A program made the position numbers and the translations under genes. From Candidula unifasciata (Eukaryota; Mollusca; Gastropoda; Stylommatophora; Geomitridae): DNA of 64,000 nt. Positions 31,616 to 43,065 of the stretch are shown here, piece after piece. The notes under the pieces are model-generated. The model had not been told where the DNA came from and searched no databases. It was given only the letters and a program-made list of their open reading frames with translations. How positions within the stretch are numbered: the stretch's first letter is position 1; each line of letters opens with the position of its first letter. The stretch is from positions 32,501 through 96,500 of the forward strand of contig CAJHNH020008449.1 of assembly GCA_905116865.2 (NCBI GenBank), written 5' to 3'.

Positions 31616-33664
31616 GAGGGGGGGGGGGGGGGGATTTTAAGTGCTGGAGGAATAACCTCGTTTGATGTCTGTTGAACTGGCAACTTTATGTGTTTGAGGA
31701 ATAACCTCGCTTGATGTCTGTTGAACTGGCAACTTTATGTGTTGGAGGAATAACCTCGTTTGAAGTCTGTTGAACTGGCAACCTTATGTGTTTGGGGGAT
31801 AACCTCGCTTGATGTCTGTTGAACTGGCAACTTTATGTGTTGGAGGAAAAAACTCGCTTGATGTCTGTTGAACTGGCAACTTTATGTGTTGGAGGAATAA
31901 CCTCGCTTGAAGTCTGTTGAACTGGCAACCTTATGTGTTTGAGGGATAAACTCGCTTGATGTCTGTTGAACTGGCAACTTTATGTGTTGGAGGAATAACC
32001 TCGCTTGATGTCTGTTGAACTGGCAACTTTATGTGTTTGAGGGATAACCTCGCTTGATGTCTGTTGAACTGGCAACCTTATGTGTTTGAGGAATAACCTC
32101 GTTTGATGTCTGTTGAACTGGCAACTTTATGTGTTTGAGGGATAACCTCGCTTGATGTCAGTTGAACTGGCAACCTTATGTGTTTGAGGGATAACCTCGT
32201 TTGATGTCTGTTCAACTGGCAACTTTATGTGTTGGAGGAATAACCTCGCTTGATGTCTGTTAAACCTGCAACCTTATGTGTTGGAGGAATAACCTCGTTT
32301 GATGTCTGTTGAACTGGCAACTTTATGTGTTTGAGGAATAACCTCGCTTGATGTCTGTCTGGCAACTTCTGTTGGAGGAAAACTGGCAACTTTATGTGTT
32401 GGAGGAATAACCTCGCTTGATGTCTGTTAAACCTGCAACCTTATGTGTTTGAGGAATAACCTCGCTTGATGTCTGTTGAACTGGCAACTTTATGTGTTGG
32501 AGGAATAATCTCGCTTGATGTCTGTTGAACTGGCAACTTTATGTGTTTGAGGAATAACCTCGCTTGATGTCTGTTCAACTGGCAACTTTATGTGTTGGAG
32601 GAATAACCTCGCTTGATGTCTGTTAAACCTGCAACCTTATGTGTTGGAGGAATAACCTCGTTTGATGTCTGTTGAACTGGCAACTTTATGTGTTTGAGGA
32701 ATAACCTCGCTTGATGTCTGTTGAACTGGCAACTTTATGTGTTGGAGGAATAACCTCGCTTGATGTCTGTTAAACCTGCAACCTTATGTGTTTGAGGAAT
32801 AACCTCGCTTGATGTCTGTTGAACTGGCAACTTTATGTGTTGGAGGAATAATCTCGCTTGATGTCTGTTGAACTGGCAACTTTATGTGTTTGAGGAATAA
32901 CCTCGCTTGATGTCTGTTGAACTGGCAACCTTATGTGTTGGAGGAATAACCTCGCTTGATGTCTGTTGAACTGGCAACTTTATGTGTTTGAGGAATAACC
33001 TCGCTTGATGTCTGTTGAACTGGCAACTTTATGTGTTGGAGGAATAACCTCGCTTGATGTCTGTTGAACTGCAACTTTATGTGTTGGAGGAATAACCTCG
33101 TTTGATGTCTGTTCAACTGGCAACTTTATGTGTTGGAGGAATAACCTAGCTTGATGTCTGTTGAACTGGCAAATTTATGTGTTTGAGGAATAACCTCACT
33201 TCATGTCTGTTCAACTGGCAACTTTATGTGTTGGAGGAATAACCTCGCTTGATGTCTGTTCAACTGACAACTTTGTGTGTTGGAGGAATAACCTCGTTTG
33301 ATGTCTGTTGAACTGGCAACTTTATGTGTTGGAGGAATAACCTCGTTTGATGTCTGTTCAACTGGCAACTTTGTGTGTTGGAGGAATAACCTCGTTTGAT
33401 GTCTGTTCAACTTTATGTGTTGACAACTTTGATGTCTGTTGAACTGGCAAATTTATGTGTTGGAGGAATAACCTCGCTTGATGTCTGACAACTTTGTGTT
33501 GAACTTGATGGCTGGAAACTTTACCTGTGTTGGAGGAATAACCTCGTTTGATGTCTGTTCAACTGGCAACTTTATGTGTTGGAGGAATAACCTCGTTTGA
33601 TGTCTGTTGAACTGGCAACTTTATGTGTTGGAGGAATAACCTCGCTTGATGTCTGTTCAACTGG
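31616..33664. repeat. 49-bp minisatellite, about 41 copies over 2 kb, with higher-order structure
   Basis: Unit gtgttggaggaataacctcg, cttgatgtctgttgaactgg, caactttat. It starts after an 18-base G run at about 31617-31634. The variant taaacctgcaacc occurs at 32261, 32428, 32624 and 32771; the last two spacings of 196 and 147 are 4x and 3x 49, so blocks of units were copied together. Local rearrangements lie near 32360-32390 and 33410-33530. The period is not a multiple of three. Confidence 0.97.
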
Positions 33665-33995
33665 CTCGCGCGGAATATCCTATTGTTCGAATGATACTTC
33701 AGTTGTAAAGGATTTATTTATTCGATTAATTGCATTTACTTGTTTTTGCAGAATGTATCTGATGTGTCACGGGGAAATAGGCGAGGCAATAAAATGTGCA
33801 ATCTGTTGTTTCTTCTGTGTTGTTTCTCTTGTTCCTGCTGTTTTTGTCGTTGTTTCTGAATCTGTTGTAGCAGTAGGAGTAGTTGTTGTTGTAGGTGGTC
33901 GTAGTGTTGTTGTTGCTGCTTTGTTTTTTAACAGCAGCAACAGCATCATTAGTAGCAATAATAATAATGAAAGGAGTGGGAAAAGAAAATGACAA
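33665..33995. other. Unassigned, GTT-rich in part
   Basis: The overlapping 131-codon plus and 89-codon minus ORFs cross gttgttgttg runs and have no recognised motif. Confidence 0.45.
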
Positions 33996-34056
33996 TTATT
34001 ATTATTATTATCATTATTATTATTATTATTATTAAGGTTGAGACTTTCTCCACAAA

Positions 34057-34120
<64 letters not shown>

Positions 34121-34152
34121 ATTATTATAAAGGTTGAGTCTTTCTCCGCAAA

Positions 34153-34197
<45 letters not shown>

Positions 34198-34222
34198 TAG
34201 GTTGAGACTTTCTCCACAAAAT
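33996..34222. repeat. Compound repeat: ATT arrays separated by a conserved 22-bp block
   Basis: aggttgagactttctccaca aaat occurs three times (about 34035, 34131 and 34198), each after an att array of different length. Unit of about 70-100 bp, similar in design to the 23-kb GT VNTR. Confidence 0.9.
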
Positions 34223-34296
34223 GATGTACTGCCATATTCTACTTGCAGACAGAAGCTTTCCTTTAATTTTACTTAACAGTGTGACTGACTGGCGCT

Positions 34297-34486
34297 TAAC
34301 CACACCAGGACATCAAGCCGAGCGATAAACACCCGGTAACATAAAGTGCCACCATTCCGATGAGGATCAACCGATGACAGATCCCAAAACCCCCGTTTAA
34401 CCCATAAGTTGGATTATATTAAGGCCCCTGGCAACAGCCAGGGTGGGGCTTTAAAACAACAAACAATTGCGTCAGACAATGGAACG
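34297..34486 (-). mobile_element. Interspersed repeat family A copy
   Basis: caccaggacatcaagccgag, cgataaacacccggtaacat, gccaccattccgatgag and acagccagggtggggctt; ends caattgcgtcagacaatgg. The TACC-type simple end is missing. Confidence 0.83.
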
Positions 34487-35118
34487 CAGTGTTTGAAATT
34501 AACTGAACGAATTTCGTCGTTAACTGTACATATCGCTGTTTCTTGTAAAGATGAAAGTGTGTCATTTGCAATTATTACCATCTTATTTTAAAACCCAGCT
34601 TCAAAATGACAAACATTTTACAAGCCAGGTTCTCTAGCTTGCCTAGAGTGACCATAAACGGGAAATTAAAGTGATTAACGGTTAAAATGCGACAGGAAGA
34701 ACCCTGAAAAAGCCCGTATTTGCATTTCAGATTTAAAACAAAACTTGACAGAGGTCAAGGTGAAATTTATAGCAAGCTTCCAGTATCAGACAAGGGACGT
34801 AACCTTGTCGGTGCAATACGCTAGCATGAAAGACAATATGTCCTACGTACACAAAGTGGGAGATCTCAGACAGCCCCGGACGCTTGTCAGCATTTTGCAA
34901 GTTTTTAAGTTCGAATGTGCTTCAATTAGGATTTTCATAACTGAACCGGGATCTTAAATCGATCCAACCCAAAAGATGTACCATTATTATAGAGCTTCAA
35001 GCTAAATGTAGATCACACTGACACGTCAAGTGCCGTTTGGTTTATGAGAACTTAAGTTTGGCAACATATGCTGGATGGCGTGAGAAAAGGCGCTTTAATC
35101 TACATAGCGTTACAGTCT
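34487..35118. other. Unassigned sequence
   Basis: ORFs of 60-70 codons without recognised motifs. Confidence 0.5.
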
Positions 35119-35480
<362 letters not shown>

Positions 35481-35482
35481 TC

Positions 35483-35716
35483 TTCTTCTTCGCGTACACT
35501 GAATGTAAACTCCGACGGAAAGTTCGGGATGTTCGCCAACCTCTTGACTTTTAGTTTTGTTCCAGAACCTGAATGTTGCGTGCACAACCGTTTTTCAGAT
35601 CTATTTTTTTTTTAAGCAGATTACTGGTTCCTTACCCCTCCTGCAGATGCACTCCGACTTTGAAAGAAGCCATCGATTAATCGACCCACAATGGGGCTTC
35701 CAAAACCTACACGCAA
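35483..35716 (-). mobile_element. Retroposon family D copy
   Basis: cttcttcttcgcgtacactg, aactccgacggaaagttc, tgcagatgcactccgacttt and acccacaatggggctt, with part of the right end deleted. Confidence 0.82.
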
Positions 35717-36359
35717 AGTCGTCACATTAATTAGAAGAGATGTGGTCATGCATTACAAAAATGCCCCTCCCCCCACACCCACCCCCATTAAGATACCTAC
35801 AAACCCACACGAGGTGGTGTGCTCACCAAACAGACGGAAGGCGAACTTTGTTTCTAACCAAGAAGAGGTGTGTCATCATGCACCCAGAGGGTCAAGATAC
35901 CTGTGAATCCACAAACCATCAGCACTGTTTGTATGGCCTGATTTACTCCTGACCTACTTTATCTCTAACCACACACCTTCCATACAATTGACCTTGATGA
36001 CAGGCGCTGCTTAGATTGAATTCCACCATATGTCTTTCCCCCGGTGTCCCTTCAGAGGGCTCCCCAAACTGAATTTCGTTGACCCTAATTCTTTAGAATA
36101 AACAAACTTCGTCATTTTTGGACTGAGTGTTGAATGTTGAATTAAGAAATGACATCATAGCACTCGGGACACTCCCATAAGTGCTCAGTTCCTGTCTTCA
36201 GCAGCAAACGAAGAGTTTCAATTCCGATTATAGCATTAGCCGTCTCATTGTATATCCGTCTCATCTTTCCCACGAGAGTTAAGCGTCGGCCAGATATCCT
36301 GGTAACTCCTCGCACGCCATTCTTCTCAGACCATAATGATCTATCTGCACCTCCGCACT
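35717..36359. other. Unassigned sequence
   Basis: No recognised repeats or coding signal. Confidence 0.5.
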
Positions 36360-36556
36360 ATTTTTGGCTGTTTGTGATCTCACTAGATACTTTACGTTCA
36401 GTAGTTTGACATTGCTCCCTACAAGTCGGCTCTTAATACCACTGTTGAAACAAAAGCAAGACCGTCTGCTGCCAAATAGCCCACAGCTGGGATTGAAACC
36501 CTCACCTCTGGAGTCCAAAGCGCGTTCGCAATGTTTAAGCCACAAATGCCGACTTC
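36360..36556 (-). mobile_element. SINE family B, diverged copy
   Basis: tactttacgttcagtagttt, agtcggctcttaataccact, cacagctgggattgaaaccc and cgcgttcgcaatgtttaagc. Its 3' end is shortened. Confidence 0.72.
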
Positions 36557-36581
36557 CTTGCAATACAAAGTTTAAAAAAAA

Positions 36582-36697
36582 AATAACGTAAATGACCCTC
36601 CTTCCCCCGCATCATTATATTATTATAGATCAATCGGCACCCGGTAGATCATGGGGTCAACACCACGCCGGCCGAGTTTACTTCCCATAACATTGCC
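36582..36697 (-). mobile_element. SINE family C, partial copy
   Basis: atagatcaatcggcacccgg, tggggtcaacaccacgccgg and gagtttacttccc match the middle of family C. It sits 26 bp from a B copy in the same orientation, as at 12.8 and 56.8 kb. Confidence 0.7.
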
Positions 36698-37275
36698 TAG
36701 ATAACAAATTAAAGTGACGGACGGCTTCAGGCGTCGGGTCATACGAAAACAGCACTTGAAAACGACTGAGGAAATTGGGAATGTCACAATAAGTAGTGAC
36801 CTCTTAATTTTGCACTGTGTCCCCTGGTGACAACGCCGAGAACCCCTGCAAGAACTGGTGGTAAAATGTTACAATGATAGTTTGAGTGTAATCACATACT
36901 GCAGGCTACTTTCAGTTTGCACTGTGTCGCCTAATGAAAATGAGGAGAACCTCCTGCAGGACACGGTGCAGAATATCACAATGATAGTCTGACTGTCATA
37001 ACATGCCCAAGTGACCTCTTCAATACATCAGTTTGTGCGAAGACAACACAATGAGAAGTATTATAGCAGGGTGGTGACGATGTGACAACAGAGTCGGGGG
37101 GGGGGGGGGCAGAGGGGGGAGAACTTGTGAGTTTAGGCTTATTGACAGTCCTTTCTCAGCCCTTTGCGACTTTGTGCACTTAAGACCTCTTTGTAAGTAA
37201 TTATAATTTACATTTCTTATGGCAGATTAGTAAACAATAATATGCAAGCGGCGGGCGTGTGGTTTTATTGATGAA
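36698..37275. other. Unassigned, with an internal direct repeat
   Basis: gcactgtgtcccctggtgac with gaacccctgcaagaac recurs about 100 bp later as gcactgtgtcgcctaatgaa with gaacctcctgcaggac, a two-copy diverged repeat at about 36815-36995. A G run lies at 37098. Confidence 0.5.
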
Positions 37276-37600
37276 TTATGAGAATACCTTGGACAGATTA
37301 AAAGAGTAATGAGGATGTCTTAAAAGAAACTGACTCACGAAGAGAACTGATAGCCCACTCAAAAGGAGACAATCTTCATTCTTTAAACATATGATAAAAA
37401 TGGGAAAACTGCAGTGACAGTATGAAAGCTGTAGGGAAGTAGAGGCAGAGAAAACGAAGAGAGAAGATGCTGAACAGTTTGACATCATGACATGGAGGAT
37501 CATGTGTGTCAGAACTGATTGAAAGTACACGAGAAAAAAGTCCATGGATAGACATGACTACAAACACCACACAGCATGGACTTTAAGAAGAATATAACAG
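37276..37600 (+). mobile_element. Non-LTR retrotransposon tail, same family as 6808-7166
   Basis: DNA-level match to the 6.8- and 47.7-kb copies: accttggacagattaaaaga, aaactgactcacgaagagaa, acatatgataaaaatgggaa, gatgctgaacagtttgacat and agacatgactacaaacacca. The frame is broken by small indels. Confidence 0.75.
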
Positions 37601-37970
37601 CATATGTATATTTACAATAACAAGAACTAACACCACCACCGTGGTCACTTCTACTACTGCTGCTGCTACCACTAGTGCTGCTGCAACTGCTACTACTATT
37701 AGTACCATTGTTGTTGTGTTTGCTGTTGATCCGGAGGTTCTGTGCTTTCTTTGTGTCTGCTCTATGTCCTGGAGTCACCGCTTCAGTACGCTGAGTGGCG
37801 TGATGACAGCGGAAACGGTCTCTGTCCTACACTCAGGCACATCGCTATGACAGTTGTATGACTAATGTCAAGTAATAGTTGATGTAATTCTGACAGGTCA
37901 GTCTGTCTTCATGATCCTAGTACAGATACATTGTATGTAGTGTTTTCCGGATGCAGTAAGTGTGCACCAT
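37601..37970. other. Unassigned, with a short ACT/GCT-rich microsatellite
   Basis: tactactgctgctgctacca runs at 37650-37712 give Thr/Ala-rich frames. Nothing else recognised. Confidence 0.5.
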
Positions 37971-37973
37971 TCT

Positions 37974-38565
37974 TCTTCTGCGTCTGCGTGTATCTGTGCA
38001 TGTGCCTGTGTGTATGAATGCCTGCGTATGCGTGTATCTGTGCATGTGACTGTGTGTATGAATGCCTGCGTCTGCGTGTATCTGTGCATGTGCCTGTGTG
38101 TATGAATGCCTGCGTATGCTTCTGCGTGTGTGTGTGTGTCTGTGGTTGTGTGTGTGTGTGTCTGCGTGAGCATTAGCGTGTGTGTGTGTGTGTGTTTGCG
38201 ATTGTGTTTGTGTGTCTCTGAGTGTATATGTGTGTGTTTGTGTCTGCGTGTTTTGTGCATATGTGTCTGTGTGTGTCTGCGTGTGTGTGTATGCCGGTTT
38301 GTCTGTGTGTGGGTCGCATGTGTGTCTGTGTATCTGCGTGTGTGATTGGGTATGTGCGTGTATGTCTGTTTGTGTGTGTGTGTGTGTGTGTGTCTGCATT
38401 TGTTTCTATGGGAGTGTCTGTGTGTTTATATATGTATGTTTGCATGTGCGTGGAATCTGAGTGTCTGTGTGGGTATGTAGGTAGGTATGTGGGTAATTGA
38501 GTGTGTCTATGTGTGTGTGAAGGTATGTGGGTGTGTTTAAGTGAGTGGGTGGATGTGTGTGTGTG
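37974..38565. repeat. GT-rich array beginning with three 44-bp units
   Basis: tgcgtgtatctgtgcatgtg, cctgtgtgtatgaatgcctg repeats three times at a 44-bp period (37980-38112), then degenerates into irregular tgtgtg/tctgcgtg sequence. The Cys/Val and Thr/His ORFs are artefacts. Confidence 0.93.
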
Positions 38566-38689
38566 CATGCATTTTACCACCCATGCTTTTAGTGGGGGTT
38601 TTTTTTTTCTTCTTTTTTTTCTTCTTTTTTTTTTTTAATATTCATAATAAGCATATTATCATATACATATGGCATGCTTATTGATAAAA

Positions 38690-38832
38690 TACAGCTGCAG
38701 CGTGAAAGACGGGTGTTTGGAAGGGCCGAATGTAAGACGGGCCTGCGTGCCCAGTTTGTGAACCTTTGAAAATGAAGTTCGTTCGTTTGTTCGTTCGTTC
38801 GTTCGTTCGTTCGTTCGTTCGTTCGTTCGTTC
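38690..38832 (+). mobile_element. Retroposon family E, 3' part with TTCG tail
   Basis: agctgcagcgtgaaagacgg, gacgggcctgcgtgcccagt, ttgaaaatgaagttcg, then about 13 gttc units. It matches the 15286 copy. The long tetranucleotide tail suggests the array grew from the element's own 3' tail. Confidence 0.7.
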
Positions 38833-38885
38833 TTCTTCTTATTGTTCTTTTTCTCCTCCTCCTCCTTCGCCTTCTTCTTCTTCTA

Positions 38886-39050
38886 CTTCTTCTTTGCGTT
38901 GACCGGATGTAAACTGCGGTGAAATGTCCTAACTGCCCGTCCACTTCTGAACTGTGGTCTTCTTCCAGAACACGACTTGTGCATGCACATCCGTTTTACA
39001 GATGTGGCTTATTTGTATGCAGACTTAGTTCCTTGCCTCTCTTTTCTCTA
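38886..39050 (-). mobile_element. Retroposon family D, partial copy
   Basis: cttctttgcgttgaccg, ccgtccacttctgaactg, gcacatccgttttacagatg and ggcttatttgtatgcagact. It stops at the middle of the element. Confidence 0.78.
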
Positions 39051-39264
39051 GACAAAGACATATATAAAGGATAAATATAACATAAAGAGCGAGAGAAAGA
39101 GACAGAAGCTTACAGAGAGGGAGAGAGAGAAAGAGAGAGTAGAAACGCGTGGGGTTAAATAACTTGCAAACAAAACCCATACCCATATTATGCAGTGCAT
39201 ACTCTATCTATACTTAGAGCCCACTTGAGACAGGCAACAAGCGACCCCAAAACTTCCAACAAAG

Positions 39265-39480
39265 ACAGTTCCGCGCCATAACAACGTCTATTTTTACATC
39301 TGACGGAACTTGCCAGGTATGTGGGTGAAACGTGAGACCAGCCATTGGCAGACGTCATGTATCCAGAAGTGTCTGAGATTTACCTGCTGTTCAACTGCAA
39401 ACACTCGAATTGGGGAATATTTGGTTTGGTTCGCTTGCAATGAAATTGATCCTTTACAATCTAAACCAAAGTAAACTTAA
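39265..39480 (+). mobile_element. Possible non-LTR C-terminal fragment
   Basis: One frame reads TSDGTCQVCG followed by a stop, then further on LGNIWFGSLAMKLILYN. A C-x2-C-G knuckle followed by such a hydrophobic tail is seen at the ends of some LINE ORFs, but two stops and the lack of the H/C partner keep confidence low. Confidence 0.3.
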
Positions 39481-40205
39481 AAGTATACATGCTGTTCAAG
39501 AAAAAGTAAAGTCTGTGACATCGGGTCAATTTAACTGGCAAACTTAAGATTTTCAAATGAAGTTAAGAATATGGCGGTAACCTAGGGGAAATTACAGTGA
39601 GATGTCATAACAAAGAATATGCTGTATTTGTGTGTAATCTAACATAATTAAATACAGAGTTTTATATAGACCAGGAACTAAAAGTGAGCCAAGGAAAGAA
39701 TTAAAAAGGGCAAGACAAAAATGTGGGCAAGATTTACCCCCCCCCCCCCCCCTCACCTCCCCGCAAAAAAAAAAGTCTTTTGGGGAAAAGTTGGATGAGG
39801 GCAAGCAAGAGGTAGACAAGTGGAAGATTAACATCATGCGATAGACGAACGGCAGTTTCAGAGATGTAAAGTAACTGATAACCGAATTGCTTTTTATACA
39901 CGGCGACCCACGTTCATTGTGTTGTGGCACCACTGAGCAACTAACTGGAACTAACTGACATAGAAATTAGGGGCGCTGAAGCCTTGAGGACTAGATACAG
40001 TGGGAACCCTAGATTTTTAGGGGTGGACTAAGCCCTCCCTTTTCCCTATCAGCCACTCTAAAAAGTGTCTAGGATGGCTAAATGCCCCCCTCCAGCCCCC
40101 TTTTTTTTCACCACCCGTGTCATAACATAGAAGTTTTTTTTTTTTAGTATTTATTTACACATTTCATTTTAATCAAAATAAATTATATTTCCTTATCATT
40201 GAGCA
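39481..40205. other. Unassigned sequence
   Basis: A C-run at 39738-39752 and T/C-rich stretches near 40085-40145. No gene recognised. Confidence 0.5.
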
Positions 40206-40545
<340 letters not shown>

Positions 40546-40941
40546 TGAAGAATATTATTATTATTACTACTCTTCTACTCTACTACTACTACTGCTACCA
40601 CACACACACAAAACCAAACCAGTAATAAATATTATTATTACTGTAAACCTTTAAAAGGCTTAGGCTCCTTGAAATTACTCCTCTCAATGTTTTCTTTATG
40701 TCGGCGCCAGTAAAAGAAACATTCTAATTCTAAACTAGCTGTTTCCAACACGTCCACCAAATACACAAACCTTTATCAATTACAAAATCAAAACAGGCTG
40801 CTGCTAAATTGCGACCACCGGGTGTCAGAATTATAAAGTGTGTCAATAAGCATTACACTACATACGGCCACGCATATTAGGTTAAGGGTTCCTTTTCTTT
40901 TCTTCCTTTACGAAAACAAGTCATCTAGCCAGCTAAAACGG
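40546..40941. other. Unassigned sequence
   Basis: Short ATT and CA runs at the left; nothing else recognised. Confidence 0.5.
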
Positions 40942-41163
40942 TAAGGTAAGGTAAGCTGTACCCCACCAGGACATCACACAAGCGATGAACACCCGGTGAC
41001 ACAAAGTGCCACCATGAGGATGAGGATCGCCCGTTGAGAGGTCCCAAAAATCCCGTTCAGCCGTTGGGCTATATTTCAGGCCCGGCTATATTTAGGACCC
41101 CCTGAAAAGCCAGGGTGGGGCTTCAAAATAACTACAAATTGCATTCCACAAGGGGGTGGCGAC
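40942..41163 (-). mobile_element. Interspersed repeat family A copy
   Basis: Begins ggtaaggtaaggtaagctgt, then caccaggacatcacacaagc, acccggtgacacaaagtgcc, gagaggtcccaaaaatcccg and gccagggtggggcttcaaaa; ends gcattccacaagggggtggc. Full length. Confidence 0.88.
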
Positions 41164-41342
41164 ATAAGCTAAAACGGTGATTCAACAGTTTGAGACGCTC
41201 TGATTCGTCTTGTAGCAGTGTGCAGTAGTCTGCCATAGACTGATATTTGGTGTCCTTTGTCCATGCCAAATACCACCACAAGCTGGCAACCGATTTCCGT
41301 GAAACCAATAAATAATATCCACCTTTTCGTTACAACCAAGGA

Positions 41343-41615
41343 AGATTGGCTAGACAACAGCATCTTCTCTTGGAAGCTGACATATTTTGGTCATATCAAG
41401 TGTCGTGGCAGATTAGAAAAAAAAAAATAGTATGGTACAGGAAGGAGGGGCAGGAGCCGAGCAACGCAAAGATGGGCACAGGAAATAAGTGTCTTATTGA
41501 AGATCAAAGTATTCGAGGCGGAAGAGCTAGTGAAAGACCGGGTTTCTTTCAGGCAGACCATGATGAGAGCGACGTTCTGGAAAAGTTAAGCTACATGATG
41601 ATGATTTTTTTAGTT
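41343..41615 (+). mobile_element. Decayed non-LTR retrotransposon tail
   Basis: Frames read WLDNSIFSWKLTYFGHIKC then, after the A9 run, a G-rich basic block; the end is gatgagagcgac ... tacatgatgatgat. SWKLxYFGHIK is a familiar LINE C-terminal motif. Stops and frameshifts show it is dead. Confidence 0.6.
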
Positions 41616-42312
41616 GCAGCATCATCAGGTCAACAGGTGTACTGTCTGGTGTGAGGTTCCCCCCGCCTCTAAGAAAAGCCATCTTTAACCATGTATAGAA
41701 AGTATCTTTAAATGTATTTGTTTTTAACAGGGCTTATTAACTAGTCCACGTTGTCTTAAGCACAAATGGAATCAGGAAGATTAATTTAAAAAAAAAAAAA
41801 AACTCAATAAATTAAAGATTGAGACACCAAAAATGCCCGATATGGCCGGCGACGGGAAAGATAAGATGTTTTTGTTTTCTGAAGGCTTTTTGAGGTTTCA
41901 GACAGCGTCTAGTTAGTGGTGTACCCTTACAGGTGGTCTAAATATTTCTTTGGAAGATGAACTCGGCATCTAGGATTTGATTTGCATAACTGCCGTCCAG
42001 GATGACATTCTTGTAGTCATGATTGGTCAAATCATGTTGGCATGGGGACCAGAAGGGCGAAAACATACTTACTTCTGAATAAATCAACCACTCGTGCCAG
42101 GCACACCTACCAGGATCCTTCTTTAATCTCGCCTGTGGGACTAGGCACCAAGAAAATGATAAGACACTTAAAACCTGTACCTGAAGAGAATGATACAACA
42201 AGAAGTGTGTGTGGGCTCTGGGTGCACCTCCAGACTCAGGGAATAGACAAGTCGAGTAGTTAACCAGTTGACAATGTATACTAACAGTATACCATCAGTA
42301 TTCGCTGACCGC
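41616..42312. other. Unassigned sequence
   Basis: A14 run at about 41789. Short overlapping ORFs without motifs. Confidence 0.5.
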
Positions 42313-42458
42313 TTAACTCTTTGAGTCCCAGGGGGTTTTGCATCACAGGCCCAGGGGGTATTAAAGAGAGTCATTAAATCGGCGCATCATGCGTTCTTTG
42401 GGCTTCTAGGTAGGAATCTATGAACGTATGATGCGTTCCTTGGGACTCAAAGAGTTAA
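42313..42458. mobile_element. piggyBac-like palindromic MITE with TTAA duplication, copy 2
   Basis: TTAA at 42313-42316 and 42455-42458 brackets 138 bp beginning ctctttgagtccca and ending tgggactcaaagag. In reverse it matches the 13125-13270 copy along its whole length, including acgtatgatgcgttccttgg. Equal length and TTAA borders in two unrelated contexts confirm the boundaries. Confidence 0.9.
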
Positions 42459-42944
42459 GAGGGAGCAGAGCAAAGATGAAGTTTTTGTTTTCTTCTGAAA
42501 GCTGTAATGTCGAATCTTTACACAGATGACCCAGATCTTTAATCTGAGTTGAGAGTGTGACGCAAAAGGCATTCCACTGAGACTGACAGATGCCAGGAGG
42601 TGGAATCATTGTTCCAACATGCGTTCTTCACCTGGATGTTGTGTTTGTATAGGCTCCGCTCTGCCCAGCAGTAATAGTTCCTCAGACAATAAACCAAGCG
42701 ATGACATCTCCGGAGCAACTGGTCATCTCAGCGGGTGTCGGTTTTACCTTTCCTGATGTATTGTTACTTGGTTCAAATGTGGTTACGTAATCTCTGCCCC
42801 AGGTGGGTTCGAACAAAAACTACACCTGACAGACCGCAGCTTACTCTTTCAGTGCCAAGAGGTTTCATCAGAGATCCCAAAGCGAAGAAATAACCAAGAT
42901 AAAAAAGGAATTACTTACAAAGTAGCCAGACAACAAATAAAAGT
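42459..42944. other. Unassigned sequence
   Basis: No recognised repeat or gene. Confidence 0.5.
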
Positions 42945-43065
42945 AAAGGACCCTTTTCCAAGCCATTAGATATAATGGATATTTAGTGCTAGAGCTATAT
43001 CCTACAGACAAATTGGCACCTGGTGGGTGATGTGGTCAGTATCATGACAGCTGCCTTTCGTTAAC
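42945..43065 (-). mobile_element. SINE family C, partial copy
   Basis: aaaggacccttttccaagcc, gctatatcctacagacaaat, cacctggtgggtgatgtggt and catgacagctgcc: the 3' half of the family in reverse. Confidence 0.72.

Noticed and set aside
31636..33664. Regularly spaced repeats suggesting a CRISPR array
   Set aside because: The whole 49-bp unit repeats with no unique spacers, there are no cas genes, and the context is eukaryotic. The same applies to the other minisatellites.
38106..38500. Possible Z-DNA regulatory element in the long alternating purine-pyrimidine tract
   Set aside because: Alternating GT can adopt Z-form, but nothing nearby suggests a promoter or gene, so no regulatory call is made.
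37917..38580. Thr/His-rich ORFs of 120-160 codons
   Set aside because: Complement of an irregular GT array; no non-repetitive coding portion.
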